This document shows positions 44,692-55,240 of a DNA stretch of 64,000 bases, piece by piece. The number at the start of each line of letters is the position of its first letter. Position 1 is the first letter of the stretch. The notes below the pieces were generated by a model. The model saw nothing but the letters and a program-made list of their open reading frames with translations. It did no database searches and had not been told where the DNA came from. The DNA lies in contig CANTFL010000204.1 of assembly GCA_947650285.1 (NCBI GenBank), forward strand, positions 295,501-359,500, read 5' to 3'. The position numbers were made by a program, and so were the translations under genes. This DNA is from Hyaloperonospora brassicae. Taxonomy: Eukaryota; Oomycota; Peronosporomycetes; Peronosporales; Peronosporaceae.

Positions 44692-45705
44692 GTGGGATAT
44701 AGTGAAGAGCATGGACATTCCACCGTGGTGACCGCAGAGACTGATACGGTGGGGATCTACCGCTATAATGCGGATTATAATCCACTGGAGATAATCGTTA
44801 GTATCGAGCGAGATCGCGAAGTTGATCCACACTATTCGACAGATCGAGATCAAGAAGGTGATCCAGAGTGTTCGAGGGATCAAAATTGCGAAGGTGAACC
44901 ACACTTTTGTACTTGTCAAGATCGCGAAGTGAATTCGCATTCACCCGATGGATCGGGTCAACATTCTGAAGATCAAGATCGAGAAAGTTATCAAAAGTAT
45001 TTTATGGATCAAGATCTCGAAGCTGATCTGGACAGGGGGTGCGGATTGCTCTGTGGCGATCACCCTACAAGTGGAGATCGACTATGTATGAAGGTACCTT
45101 CGGCGATCGATATTACAAAGAAGATGAGAAGCGTCGAGTGGATACAAGGCCGACCGAAGCAAGAGATTGACGCCACAAGAGAGATTACGGACGAAGACAC
45201 CGAGTCTGAGGTAGCTGATCTGTTTCAAGAACGGTCCAGCCGTCAGTCAGACGGGATCGGGGTCCACGATGGTGAGTTGCAAGAAGAGCATACCCGACTG
45301 GTTGAAGGAATCGAAATGAATGCGACCGTGAGATCGTCGAAGGGAAACGAGGAGGCGAGGTCGCCGGCGCAAGTCAAGGTGGAGATCGATCAAGCGTCGA
45401 TCGGATTGAAACGATCGGTATGTGAAGCTAGCGCGGCCAAAGACGGCGACCCTGACGAGATTGATACGGTGCATGGAGAGTCCAGACGTCAGTCAGGCGG
45501 GATATCGACTCGAGATGGTGTGTTCCAAGGACGAGACGAGCGACAGTCTAAAGAAGCAGCTATAACAAGGACTTACGATACCTTACCTGGAGTGAATGAT
45601 GATATGCTGTCACCTGCTGTGATCAATGCCACCAAGGCTATGAGCTGTGACGCTGTGGCACCCTATCGATTTGCTAACTTGAAGATCGAGGTGGGGCAAA
45701 GGTGA
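44692..45705 (+). CDS. Array ORF, unit 4 (unknown protein)
   Basis: 337 codons open, as unit 3, with the private change LVEGIEMN. Downstream, a fifth copy of the unit's non-ORF end (45706-45882) leads directly into the integrase C-terminal remnant. Confidence 0.4.
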   Translation: MGYSEEHGHSTVVTAETDTVGIYRYNADYNPLEIIVSIERDREVDPHYSTDRDQEGDPECSRDQNCEGEPHFCTCQDREVNSHSPDGSGQHSEDQDRESYQKYFMDQDLEADLDRGCGLLCGDHPTSGDRLCMKVPSAIDITKKMRSVEWIQGRPKQEIDATREITDEDTESEVADLFQERSSRQSDGIGVHDGELQEEHTRLVEGIEMNATVRSSKGNEEARSPAQVKVEIDQASIGLKRSVCEASAAKDGDPDEIDTVHGESRRQSGGISTRDGVFQGRDERQSKEAAITRTYDTLPGVNDDMLSPAVINATKAMSCDAVAPYRFANLKIEVGQR

Positions 45706-45883
45706 TCGAAAATGGGTAAATTCCAGTGATGTTGATCCTGACAGAAAACAAATCAGTCACTATCATAAAAATGAGACCGATGTGGGATATAGTGAAGAGC
45801 ATGGACATTCCACCGTGGTGACCGCAGAGACTGATACGGTGGGGATCTACCGCTATAATGCGGATTATAATCCACTGGATATT

Positions 45884-46260
45884 AGTCGTGGGCAGAAGTT
45901 GTGGCTTTATCTCGATCGGTTTATGGATGAATATGCACGAAGTTTAGTCCATATGTGGCACGGACCGTTTTGTGAGGCTGACAAATGTGGAGATCATATC
46001 GTACGATGGGATATTGACGGTGAACCATACAGGTTGTTCTCTATGGTTCATGTTCGGCATTGAAGCAGGTCAAGATGTTCCTGATCGACCAATAATTTGT
46101 TTGAAGGTATACGAGATTGATCGAGTAAACTTTGATGAAGTATTGTTGCCGGAATATAGATGGGAAGGAGGTGTAGCGGATGATAAGTTCGAAGTGGAAT
46201 TAATAGTAGACGTGCGATCTGGTCTATAACCACGGGTTGGACGAGTACACCGTCAAGTGG
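45884..46260 (+). pseudogene. GPY/F and chromodomain remnant of element D
   Basis: VHMWHGPFCEADKCGDH (near 45950-46000) matches the GPY/F region of the integrase C-terminus in C (56570-56620). Pieces like DEVLLPEYRWEGG and VDVRSGL match the link to the chromodomain. The catalytic integrase core is absent. A frameshift near 46060 and stops follow. Confidence 0.75.
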
Positions 46261-46717
46261 GTAAATAATAGAAAGGCTCTAGCGATCCGGTATGAATAGA
46301 TGAGGCAGATATAATTGCGTGAATTTGTTGCAAGAATGTGATCTTGATCGAGCAAGCTGGAATCGATTCGAGGTGATGCAATTAGATGAAGTTGGATCAA
46401 GGGTCTAAAATCGATCTGGAGGTTGGGAATTGTTTAAGTATGCAAGGAGGTTGCATAAGGCTGTAAGGCGGTGAAAGCACATGCAGGTATGCTGTAGGTA
46501 GCGGAAGATATCGGTTGACGGATGTGCTAGCAGGTAGCACATGCTGGTTAAATGGGTTTGAAGGGTGTACTTCGAGATAGTGCTTGCCAGAAGAAGTAGC
46601 TGTTATTATATGAGTATGGAATTGAATTACCAACTAAATAATGGAGATCGAGATTAATTTGGCATGGTGATACAACGATAAAAGATTTGATGTGCGATGA
46701 TAATGAAATCTGATGTT
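46261..46717. other. 3' spacer of element D
   Basis: Non-coding family-1 sequence with the GGTAGCACATGCTGG motif (46528-46545) seen in A and C. The middle and C-terminal parts of the antisense ORF are missing here. Confidence 0.5.
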
Positions 46718-47230
46718 TTATAAATTTATGAATTTTACAAAGACCGACGATCCAGGTGAAGCTGAATGATCTAACGATCTTGTTCGAACGAATATCATCT
46801 GACCCGAGACTGATGATCTGGCGATCCGGGTTGATTGATAGGCGATATTAGTGGAGCCCATGTAACTATCGATCTGGTGAAGAATGGGATGGGCTGAACT
46901 CAGGCTGTCGATCCGGTTGTCTGTAGGGAAAAATGGAGATATGGATCGATCTGGGACTATTCGATTATACCTCCTGTGATCTGGCGCTCTGTACGACAGG
47001 TCTTGAACATGAGACGAAGGCCCGGTGGGTGGTCGATCTAGTGATCCCCTGGAGAAAGGTGTCGATTCGGCCGGACCAAGATCACTTGGAGACCCAGGTC
47101 GATCTGGGACTATTGGTGTATACCTCCCGGGACCTGGCGATCTAGGTGACAGAGCGCGATCCGGCGACAAAAGTGCGGTATAACACTCCGAGGGTACTGG
47201 CGAAGTGGGGAGACGCGTCGGAGAGGTCAT
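46718..47230 (-). pseudogene. Antisense ORF N-terminus of element D (truncated)
   Basis: The ATG (47228-47230) is 90 bp inside the 3' LTR. MTSPTRLPTSPVPSE resembles the start of the antisense ORFs in A and C, and is followed by Pro/Ser/Arg-rich sequence (LSPDRALSPRSPGPGRYTPIVPD, shared with C as LSPDRDPSP...GRYAPIVPD). Open for 170 codons. The coiled-coil and C-terminal domains are deleted. Confidence 0.7.
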
Positions 47231-47307
47231 GGGATGGACTTGAGTGCTTGGGACGAAGTTGATGAGTTTATGGACTGAAGTCTATTGCTGCCCAAACGGA
47301 CTTCAGT

Positions 47308-47319
47308 ACAGGGGGCGGT
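47308..47319 (+). other. Polypurine tract of element D
   Basis: ACAGGGGGCGGT directly before the LTR start TGTGGCAAAGTC at 47320. Confidence 0.75.
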
Positions 47320-49184
47320 TGTGGCAAAGTCATTAATTAAAATTTATGATATGGATCGGTGGCCATCTAATTGAAGCGCCACGTACTGGTGAAAAATGGC
47401 ACCAAGTGATCTGGCGATCCGATGAAAGACGGAAGGTGATCCCACGGAGATCGACGGACCGATCCAACGGTCGGCCGAAGAATGGACGTGGAACGGTCTG
47501 AGACGAGGCGCAGAAAGGGGTGATTTTCTTGAAGCAATCTGGGACGAGTCGCAGACATCGATGATTTCCACGGTGCAATCTAAGACGAGGGACTAAATTG
47601 AACCAGAAGACCGATCTGAACTGAGAAAGGTACTTCTGAGACCAAGCGATGCGACGTAACTCTGTGACAAAGTTGCAGCATCCAGGTGATCGAATATACA
47701 CATCACCGATCTCCAATGGGAGTACTGACTAAGGTTAATTATGGACTGATCTGGAAGCGGGGATATTTGTGAGAGTCCGTGCGACCGTTTTGAGAACTGT
47801 GGATGGTCCCATTGTGCGGATAAACCCTTGATGATGATATCGGACCATGCACAACGAACGGAAAAGGCATATAGGGCCGGATCGAACTGTGTCGATCCTC
47901 AACGATCTCGAAATGGGCATCAGATCGGTCATGTTCCCAGATGATTATGGATATACCGATGATGGAGCTATTTTATGATGATGTACATGCTTGTCGAAGA
48001 TCCATGAGTGATGACGCAAAAGTTCAGACCGAAAGAGCCAGTGGAAGCCGGTTGAATTGATGTCGCAAAATGGATTTAGACACATTCCACATCTTGGATA
48101 CTATTTTGGACTTTTCGGTACCAAAATTGGGCATCTGGTACTGTATTTGGAATTTGGTCCTTTTTGGTGTCTAGGTGCGATATCGGGAGTATTGGCGCTA
48201 TCTTTGGAGTACAGGTCACGAAATTTCGACACGTGTTCAAGGGGGCGGTCAAGCTTAAAGGTGATGTGGACTTGGAGAGTGACCTATAGTTGGGAATAGG
48301 CTTAATGATAGGTTGGATATTTATTTGGTTGGTTAATAAACAGACTTGAACTCTACTTCTTCTACTCACGACGCACGTTCTCCTCCCCTCTTCTCCAGGC
48401 AAGATTGATTTAGCTTCCCCGGCGGGTCAAGGCACGCGTGTTATAGGGATACAGAAGACCGACCTTGTATTGTTGGCCAAGATCGAGAAGAGCGATCTCG
48501 GGATATCTGGCCCGGATCGATCAAATACTCACACTCAACTCAACTGCTAGGGTAGCAGCCACACAACAAAGGAAAAGGAAAAGGATTTTGGACACAAGAT
48601 CGCAAGTCGGCTCAAGTGGTCAGAAGATTTGGACAAGGCGTTCAAGACAAGACCGAGCGAGATCGAAGCGATCTACGGGACATATCGGCGTGTTTCATTT
48701 TGGGGAAAACAAGAACCGATCTGTCCATATTGCGCACTTCCGGCAAGATCGGCCGATCCCGAGACTAGATCGGACCGATCCCAACGCAAGATCGACGCAA
48801 GACTATTATTTGCTGAGTAAAGATTTCCGCACATCAAAGACCCCGATCCCGAAGCCTAATCGAGATCGGTGTGATCCAGGATCGAGAACGCGACATCTCC
48901 AAGTAGAGATCGCCGCGACTCAAGATCAGGATCGCAAAACCCCGTTCGTGGTGTGAAGATTTCTGCACCGGAAGCGAACGCTCAACCCCAAACCCTCAGC
49001 GAGATCGACATTTCCCAAGGCCATTACGAAGAGCTCAAGCCAGCCAAACCGACGGGTACACAAGGTGAGCACAAGGTTATACAGCAAGGCACGTATCGGA
49101 GTACCCCCTCCGTGAGTCGGCAAGTCTGGGCAAGTGGAAGATCGACACTCATACAAGCGATTTTGTGAGATATACTTAACCACT
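47320..49184 (+). repeat. LTR shared by D (3') and C (5'), subtype x
   Basis: It starts TGTGGCAAAGTCATT after a polypurine tract and ends CTTAACCACT (last base changed from A) before the primer site, so it serves as 3' LTR of D and 5' LTR of C. 1865 bp. The block with CGAAATTTCG/CACGTG is near 48220-48240. Confidence 0.88.
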
Positions 49185-51699
49185 ATGGTGCGTGTGCCCG
49201 GATCTTCTGAGGCCTCTGGATTTCACCGTGAGTCCACTGGCGAAGATGTCAAGATCAATCAAGAATCTGGGATTGAAGTGTCAGCGAAAGAGGTATCGAC
49301 GCAGACACGCAGAAACACAAGATCCTCAGATCATCAGAGTTTTGGGAGGGGCTCTGATGGAATGAAAATGAAAGAGGAAGATCGAGAGATCGATCTGGAA
49401 GATAAACCTCAATCCCCTCCTAGGGTCCTTTCGGGGGCCACCGCAGATCTCTCTGCAAAGAGCCATCTGCTGGATGAAAATTTAAAGGCGAAAGCCAAAC
49501 CCTACCTCCTCGTTGACAGATCTCCTGACCTAAAGCCGAGGAACACGATCACGAGATCGACCGCATCTGAACAACACACGACGAGATCAATGGGATCGGA
49601 CGTCAAAGATCGCCAGATCGGCGGAACCGTGCAATCGAAGATCGGAGTCAAAGATCGCCAGCTCGGCGGAACCGTGCAATCGAAGATCGGAGTCAAAGAG
49701 GAATACGATGAAACACCAGATAAGATCGCGATGCCGAAGACGGAATATAACCCAGTGAAGATCGCGTTCAGAGAGAAGAAGAAGACGAATGAAGCGCGGT
49801 AACGTGCAAAATAGCAGTAATATTATGGCCATTTGAAGACACTATTCGAGACGGATCCAGTGTTCAAGATATTAAGGCCCAAGCTGATTGGTCCTCTGGA
49901 TAAGCCGATCTCGGTCCCACCTCCTGGGACCAACAAAGTCGACGAGATCAATTTGATTTTGCAGATGTTGGACGACATGGGTTTCTGCCCCAACGCTTTT
50001 GATGGAGATGAACTGCTGAGTTGCAGCTTGGAACAGTTGAACAACGCGGCGAATGAGTTTGTGGAGAGCATGATTATGCTGGTGGGCAAAGCCAATACTC
50101 CTGAAGACAAGACCGAGACACCCTCAGACTCGCTCCAGAAACACCCCGCGGGATCGCCCCGCTACGCCTCGGATGACTCCGAGAAAGATTCAGATGGATC
50201 CATCAGCATTTGTCGGATGTCTCTGGGACCATCGGGTGGTACGTATTTAAAGAACAAGATCGACCAAGCCAAGATTGACGCTTTTAAAGGACAAGCCAAG
50301 AGCGACATGTTACTGAGATCGGCCGGTACCCGTACTGGGCTGGACGAGCAAGAAGAAAGCGATCTAAGTCGGTACTTCAATGCATACATGAAGAAGTACT
50401 AGGCGGGTCAACGTACAGCTCATCAAATGATTCGACAGCCAAACCACTACCCAGATCGCCGTGCCTTTCTCCAACTCTTGCACGAAAGCCATGACATGCC
50501 GGATGTGGAGATGGAATCGGTGGAGTCGGGCACTTACCAGCAGATCCATCATGGGGCGGAATACGACCCAGATGATTTATGGATGCCCGAAACACGGCGC
50601 CCTCACGTAGCCGCGACCGGTGTGACTACCGGAGGGGGATCATCACGCAGAGGATCAGAATCTCAGCGATTTCTGAGCTGAAAGAATTTTCAGGGAAGGA
50701 CCGGGAAGGAGACAAAGTACGAACCTGGATCGGCAAAGTGAAGTCAGTGTTCATCCGGGAACAAGCACCGGACGAAGAGATATGTCTGGTTTTCGGTGAT
50801 CTCATGGTGGACCCAGCCCGTTACTGGTACCGACAGCTGAGTAGATCGACGAGATTCGATTGGAAAGAATTGATGGACAGTTTTCTTGTGGAATATGCGG
50901 GACACGGGATGTCCGCGAGCCGGCAATATTACCACGCAAAGAAACGATCGGAGGAAGATCCTTTGCAGTACCTATGTCGGCTTAATACGATGGGACTGCA
51001 GGCGAAGATACCGGTAATGACTGGATTGCCAGCTGCGCGCAAGTAACATGTCAACCATTTCATTGACACCTTGGACGACCCCAATCTGTTTAATTAATTG
51101 CTACTGCTGAATATAGAAAACGCAGATGCCATGCAAAAAACGCTACATGGATATCAACAAGGGAGATCCCGTCAAGGGAAAGTGATGATGGGATCGTCCA
51201 AGTTCAGACAGAAGAGAACTCAGGGTCCAGCGCTGTCTAAGCCTGCACGAGCGGCGAGGATGATCCGTACTGAAGACGTCAGCAGCGAGTCAGGATCGGA
51301 CGCCTACGAATCGAATTCGGAAGATCGATTGAGATCCGTCCACTTGGCTGCTACTACGGATCGGCACCCATCCCCCAATGACGTTATGGCAAACGCGAGA
51401 TCGGTCGATCCGAACGTTCGTCGAGATTACCAAGATCGCAATATGTCATCAAAGCCGTGTACACATTGCGGATCGACCAAGCATGGAGATCTCGGTTGCT
51501 GGAAGAGGCTCAAGTGTCAGAAGTGTGGGCGTAAAGGACACCCCTCGGACAATTGTTTTTTGTGTGTCGTAACTGCGGTGAGATGCATGACCCGGGGAAG
51601 TGTCCCATGGAAGAGTTCTACAACATGATCTGCCAATGGTACGTCCCAAACAAGCATGCGGGGATGCTGCCAGAGAAGGCCGAGAAGATGTTAAACTAG
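49185..51699 (+). pseudogene. Gag of element C
   Basis: MVRVPGSSEASGFHREST start, KLKEEDRE-type acidic region, two copies of a 15-residue repeat (KDRQIGGTVQSKIGV), then TAA, TAG and TAA within 49800-49820 where element A has sense codons. The frame then continues (49833-50402) through the conserved helix region (DPVFKILRPKLIG) to another TAG. The capsid-like part has YWYRQLSRSTRFDWKEL and YYHAKKRSEEDPLQYLCRLN. Zinc knuckles near 51458-51600 include CTHCGSTKHGDLGC and CQKCGRKGHPSDNC. A 1-nt loss in a T-run near 51556 shifts the third knuckle. The homologous gag end is TAG 51697-51699. Confidence 0.85.
49186..49202 (+). other. Primer-binding site of element C
   Basis: TGGTGCGTGTGCCCGGA, one C-to-T change from the other copies, beginning 1 nt after the LTR and overlapping the gag ATG (49185-49187). 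Confidence 0.72.
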
Positions 51700-51739
51700 G
51701 ACGCTCGCCAGGTTTGAATCTGGTACGAGCCAAGCGTTC
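51690..51739 (+). promoter_or_regulatory. Putative -1 frameshift signal at gag/pol junction, element C
   Basis: Slippery-type heptamer GTTAAAC (51690-51696) directly before the gag stop TAG (51697-51699), a 6-nt spacer, then a hairpin: GCTCG (51703-51707) with CGAGC (51726-51730), and CCAG (51708-51711) with CTGG (51720-51723), 8-nt loop, 2-nt bulge. Pol continues in the -1 frame (RSPGLNLVRA). The hairpin is base-for-base identical in A and B while flanks differ. Confidence 0.62.
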
Positions 51740-53418
51740 TAAGCTCTGCATTATTGCATACGTGGAGAAAAAGAAGACAGATCGCGAGAGTAATCAGGAT
51801 ACAGACATGGAAACAAATATACCTCGTTCGAAGTCAAAACGTGTTGCTTCCGTGTCCTATCTGAAGCTGATCGATGAGTACTCGCGATCTGAACCAACTA
51901 TGGAGATCGAGCTCGCTTACGGTGAATCTCGCGGATACTGGAAACACTACTCGCCCGGGAAGTGGTTCAAACAAGCGAGAGCTGTTGGCAAGATCAACAA
52001 CGCAAAAGTGTTTCTGGTGCTGAAGTGTCGATCATTGACACCACCTTTGCTCGTAAGGTCGGTTGTTACATTGACGAAAGTCAATGACAAGAATGTATCG
52101 GGATCGAAGAAACTCCGTATATGACGATGGGACGTACCAAGACCAAAGAAACCCTCGCGGGATCGCTATTATACTATTGCAATGTGTGGGTTGGCGATCT
52201 GGCAGGGCAAGAAGCGACTCTGGGCATGGACTTTATGGTACCTGCCGGAGTGCGGCTCGATCTAGCTGATGGCGCGCTATGTCTGCCAGAGAAAATTCGT
52301 ATTCATCTCGCAGGACGTCGCCTCACGTACGGATCGAAGATACATCACGTAATGGCGAAGGAACAACATGTGGTGATCCCGGTCAAAGAGTCAAGGGAAG
52401 TGAAGATCGGGATCGGAGGGGCTAAGATGGAGTTGTGGATCGCTAGAGTACCGGATTGGGTTCCCACTGTGATCTCGGGGTTGGGTAGTAGGAAGTACCT
52501 GCAGATGACTAACATTAGCGACCGTGAGATCATACTGCCCACTCACACTATATTAGGCTGGTGGACCGAAGGCGATATGGTACCACGAACTCTAGGTTTC
52601 GTGACGGTCGGATCGGGGAAGCACAAGGAGTGGCAAACTCTGGCGTATGAGGCTACAACGGATCGATTGAATATACCCCCAAAAGAACGGATCGGACCGC
52701 TGGTAGATCGCCCTACGTATACCACTCCAAATGCATCATGAATCGTCAGTCCGACGCGTCAAAGGACATCCCTCCAGCGATTTCCATGATAACGCAGCAA
52801 GCGGGCGATGATGAATCGCAAAAGACAGATGTTGGGGTTGCGAGGGAAGTAATGGTCAACGGAGCCGAACTAGCGCGGGTGGATGGAGATCAAGAAATCG
52901 GAGCCCAACAGACTACGAAGGAAGATCGCGATACAGATCCCGACTGGCTACGTGACAGATCGTCTCCATCGAAGGCCGAACCAACTGATAAACTGCTTAC
53001 TTTAAACCAGCCGGGAGAGACGAAAGAGCTCAAGGAAGAAGCAATGTTAAAGACTGAAGATGCCGAGATCGCGGGAACACCAGTTTACTACCACGAGAGC
53101 GGAGATTTGTTTGCTGAAGATATCGAGCAGCACATGGCAGTACTACCAGAAATGTCGGCGACTACAGAAGAAGTGACGATTGAAGACATTCAGATCGGTG
53201 ATCCCAATGTGCCTCTCACCACAGATCAACAGCGGCATAGATTGCTGATCTGGAAGAGCCGTCACCTCCTCATGGGTAAAGGTGATGCCCTGCCCCCAGC
53301 AGCACGGGGCGCGATCTGTGATATCGATGTCGGTGGGGCAGCACCGATAGCGCAAAGAGTACTTCCGGTCGCGCCGAAATATCGGGAGAAGCTGTCAGAT
53401 CTTATCAAAGGCTGTTAG
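51700..53418 (+). pseudogene. Protease region and linker of element C (active site deleted)
   Basis: The -1 frame runs through KKKTDRESNQ and LTYGESRGYWKHYSPGKWF-like sequence to the point where B has its protease motif. Here 7 nt are lost between CTGG repeats (remaining copy 52014-52017), removing Asp-Thr. The original frame also has a TGA at 52085-52087. Frames restart at 52121 (overlapping ATGA) and 52738 (overlapping ATGA after a 1-nt loss). The part 52738-53418 is an acidic linker ending in KLSDLIKG. Confidence 0.82.
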
Positions 53419-54780
53419 CGGCCAAGATCGTTCAGCCATCCACGTCACCTTGGGCGTCTCCGATAGTGGTGATCATCAAGAAGAACGGGGTGGACATTCG
53501 CCCCTGTATAGATTATCGGAGAGTGAATCAGCTGACACACCTGATGGTGTATCCCATGCCGTTGATCAGCGATCTGCTGGAAGACCTGGATAAAGCCCTA
53601 TGGTACGGTTCGCTAGACATGGCCAGTGGATTCTGGGTCGTGGAAATGACCGAACGAGCAAAACTGATATCAGCGTTTGTCACGCCGTTTGGTCTTTTCG
53701 AGTGGTTGCGAATGCCTTTTGGGCTTAAGAACGCGCTCCAGATCTACCAACGTCTAGTTGACAATGCGCTGTATGGATATCTCAAGATCGGCCATAGATC
53801 GACCTCGGATGGCCCGATCGACGTGTTCAAGGACGGCAAACCTGAGACAGATCGGCGATCTTCTATACTGGGACGCCGATCTTACATTGACAACATCCTC
53901 ATACCAGCCACATCATGGGAATCTCTGTACGCAAAAGTAGAGCGATTGCTGGAAGCATGTGATAAGTGGAACCTGTCTATCAGTCTCACGAAGCGTTTTT
54001 GGGGTTGCCGTAAGGTCGAATATTTGGGACATCGAGTGTCGATGGATGGTCTGGAGGCTCAGCCCAAGAACTTGGAGTCGTTGATCAACATCCCGTTCCC
54101 TAGCACGCTACGAGCTATGCAATCTTTTCTCGGGAGCTTGAACTACTACCGTCCCTTCATTGAGGATTTCGCGTTGTATGCCGCGGTATTGTATGAGTTA
54201 AGAGAATCGGATTTCTTTGAGATCGGCCGATCTCAGCTTGCAGCAGGTGACAAATGGTCGACCGAGGGTCGATGGACGGAGGCCAAGGTTGCTTTCACTA
54301 TGCTAAAGGCTAAGATAGCTACAGCTCCCATGAATAAACACTTCGACCCAGATCGCCCTCCCGTGATCGTGGTCTATGCTAGCAAGTGGGCTGTTTCAGC
54401 GGCCCTGATACAAGAGTACGATGGCGTGTATCATCCGGTGACGTTTACAAGCCGCACGTTGAAGCCAAATGAGCTTAAATACGGAACAGTGGAAAAGAAG
54501 TGCTGGCGCTACTTCGTATCTTGGATGTATGCTATACTAAGCTTGCTTCACGAGAGATCACTGTGCTGACCCGACATTCTACGTTAGCGTGGTTGATGCA
54601 ATCTCGAGGACTCAACGGGAGATTAGGACGGTGGGCTGCTTTGCTGTCAAACTGGACTATGGAGGTGAAGAAATGTGAGCTAGGAGAAGAAGAAATCCTG
54701 GGCATGTTGGCAGCGAGTATCACCCCAACAGACGAAATAGAAGAGATGCTGATCGCGATCTCCCCACGTAAAGACTGCCG
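53419..54780 (+). pseudogene. Reverse transcriptase and Ty3-type RNase H of element C
   Basis: A 1-nt loss at about 53415 separates it from the linker. 53466-54569 is open for 367 codons with KKNGVDIRPCIDYRR, MASGFWVVEMTERAKLI, FEWLRMPFGLKNALQIYQRL and GCRKVEYLGHRVSMDGLEA. The catalytic box reads YIDN (53883-53894), so the second active-site Asp is Asn, a G-to-A change that should inactivate it. RNase H follows (VVYASKWAVSAALIQ) with a frameshift near 54500, then GRLGRWAALLSNWTMEV. Confidence 0.88.
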
Positions 54781-55240
54781 ACTTAAGGTATCAATGCCAC
54801 CACCAACGGTGGAAGCAGATGAGGAGTTGCTGGTGGCCAGCTTCGATGGATCGGCGAGGATAAAAAGAAAGGAGGGTCGTACAGTGCGGTGATATGGAGG
54901 TTACCCGAATGGACGATCGTGGCAGCAGAATCGAGATATGCTCACAATCTGACTGTGAATGAAGCGGAGTATAATAGCTTGCTACTGTGCTTTGAGTTAC
55001 TCGCCGATCTGGACAGGAGGCGAGTAATTCTTTGTGGAGACTCTAATTTGGTGATTCGACAGATGCGCGGTGAGATCGACTGCAAGGCACCGGGCCTTCA
55101 ACTCCTGAGGTAAAAGGCGTTGGTGAAGCTGCGATCATGGCCTAGTCACGAGTTTCTGCATATGAAGCGAGAGTGGAACCAAAGCGCGGATCGACTAGCC
55201 AGCACAGCATTGCAGAACGAAAACGGGAGAACAATGGTAG
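54781..55240 (+). pseudogene. Second, archaeal-type RNase H of element C
   Basis: D-E-D-D residues in ASFDGSARI, NEAEYNSLL, CGDSNLVIRQM and NQSADRLAS. A 1-nt shift near 54875 and a TAA (55111-55113) break it. Same position between the two other enzyme domains as in A and B. Confidence 0.85.

Larger units (their letters stand above)
41530..45882 (+). repeat. Four tandem 1,090-bp units in element D
   Basis: Units start at 41530, 42621, 43711 and 44801 (period 1090, first unit 1091), each beginning GTATCGAGCGAGATCGCG. They are nearly identical: a few substitutions distinguish them, such as Lys in units 1-2 versus Glu in units 3-4 (LVKGLEMN/LVEGLEMN), and Ile in unit 4. The last unit stops about 10 bp short, where the integrase remnant begins. 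The array occupies the place of the missing RT-RNase H-integrase core. Confidence 0.9.
24501..49184 (+). mobile_element. Element D, defective family-1 gypsy derivative carrying element B
   Basis: 5' LTR 24501-26262, start of gag 26263, then element B (26363-39362) inserted in gag, then the gag remainder, a protease remnant, tandem repeats (41245-45882), the integrase C-terminus and chromodomain, the N-terminus of the antisense ORF, and an LTR at 47320 shared with element C. Reverse transcriptase, both RNases H and the integrase core are absent, so it could only move with enzymes supplied in trans. The LTRs at its two ends are of different subtypes (y and x). No matching target duplication was found (TTTA on the left). 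Confidence 0.75.

Noticed and set aside
41245..45882. CRISPR-like or satellite DNA interpretation of the tandem arrays
   Set aside because: The units are long, coding-like and without spacers, and lie in a eukaryotic retrotransposon.
48076..48402. Minus-strand frame starting MPGEEGRRTCVV, present also at 2108-2410 and 60756-61004
   Set aside because: Conserved only because the LTRs are repeats; it sits in LTR sequence without codon-type conservation.
51703..51730. tRNA-like T-arm at the gag/pol junction considered as a tRNA gene or Pol III box
   Set aside because: No acceptor, D or anticodon arm can be found around it; the placement at the gag stop in three elements fits a recoding structure better.
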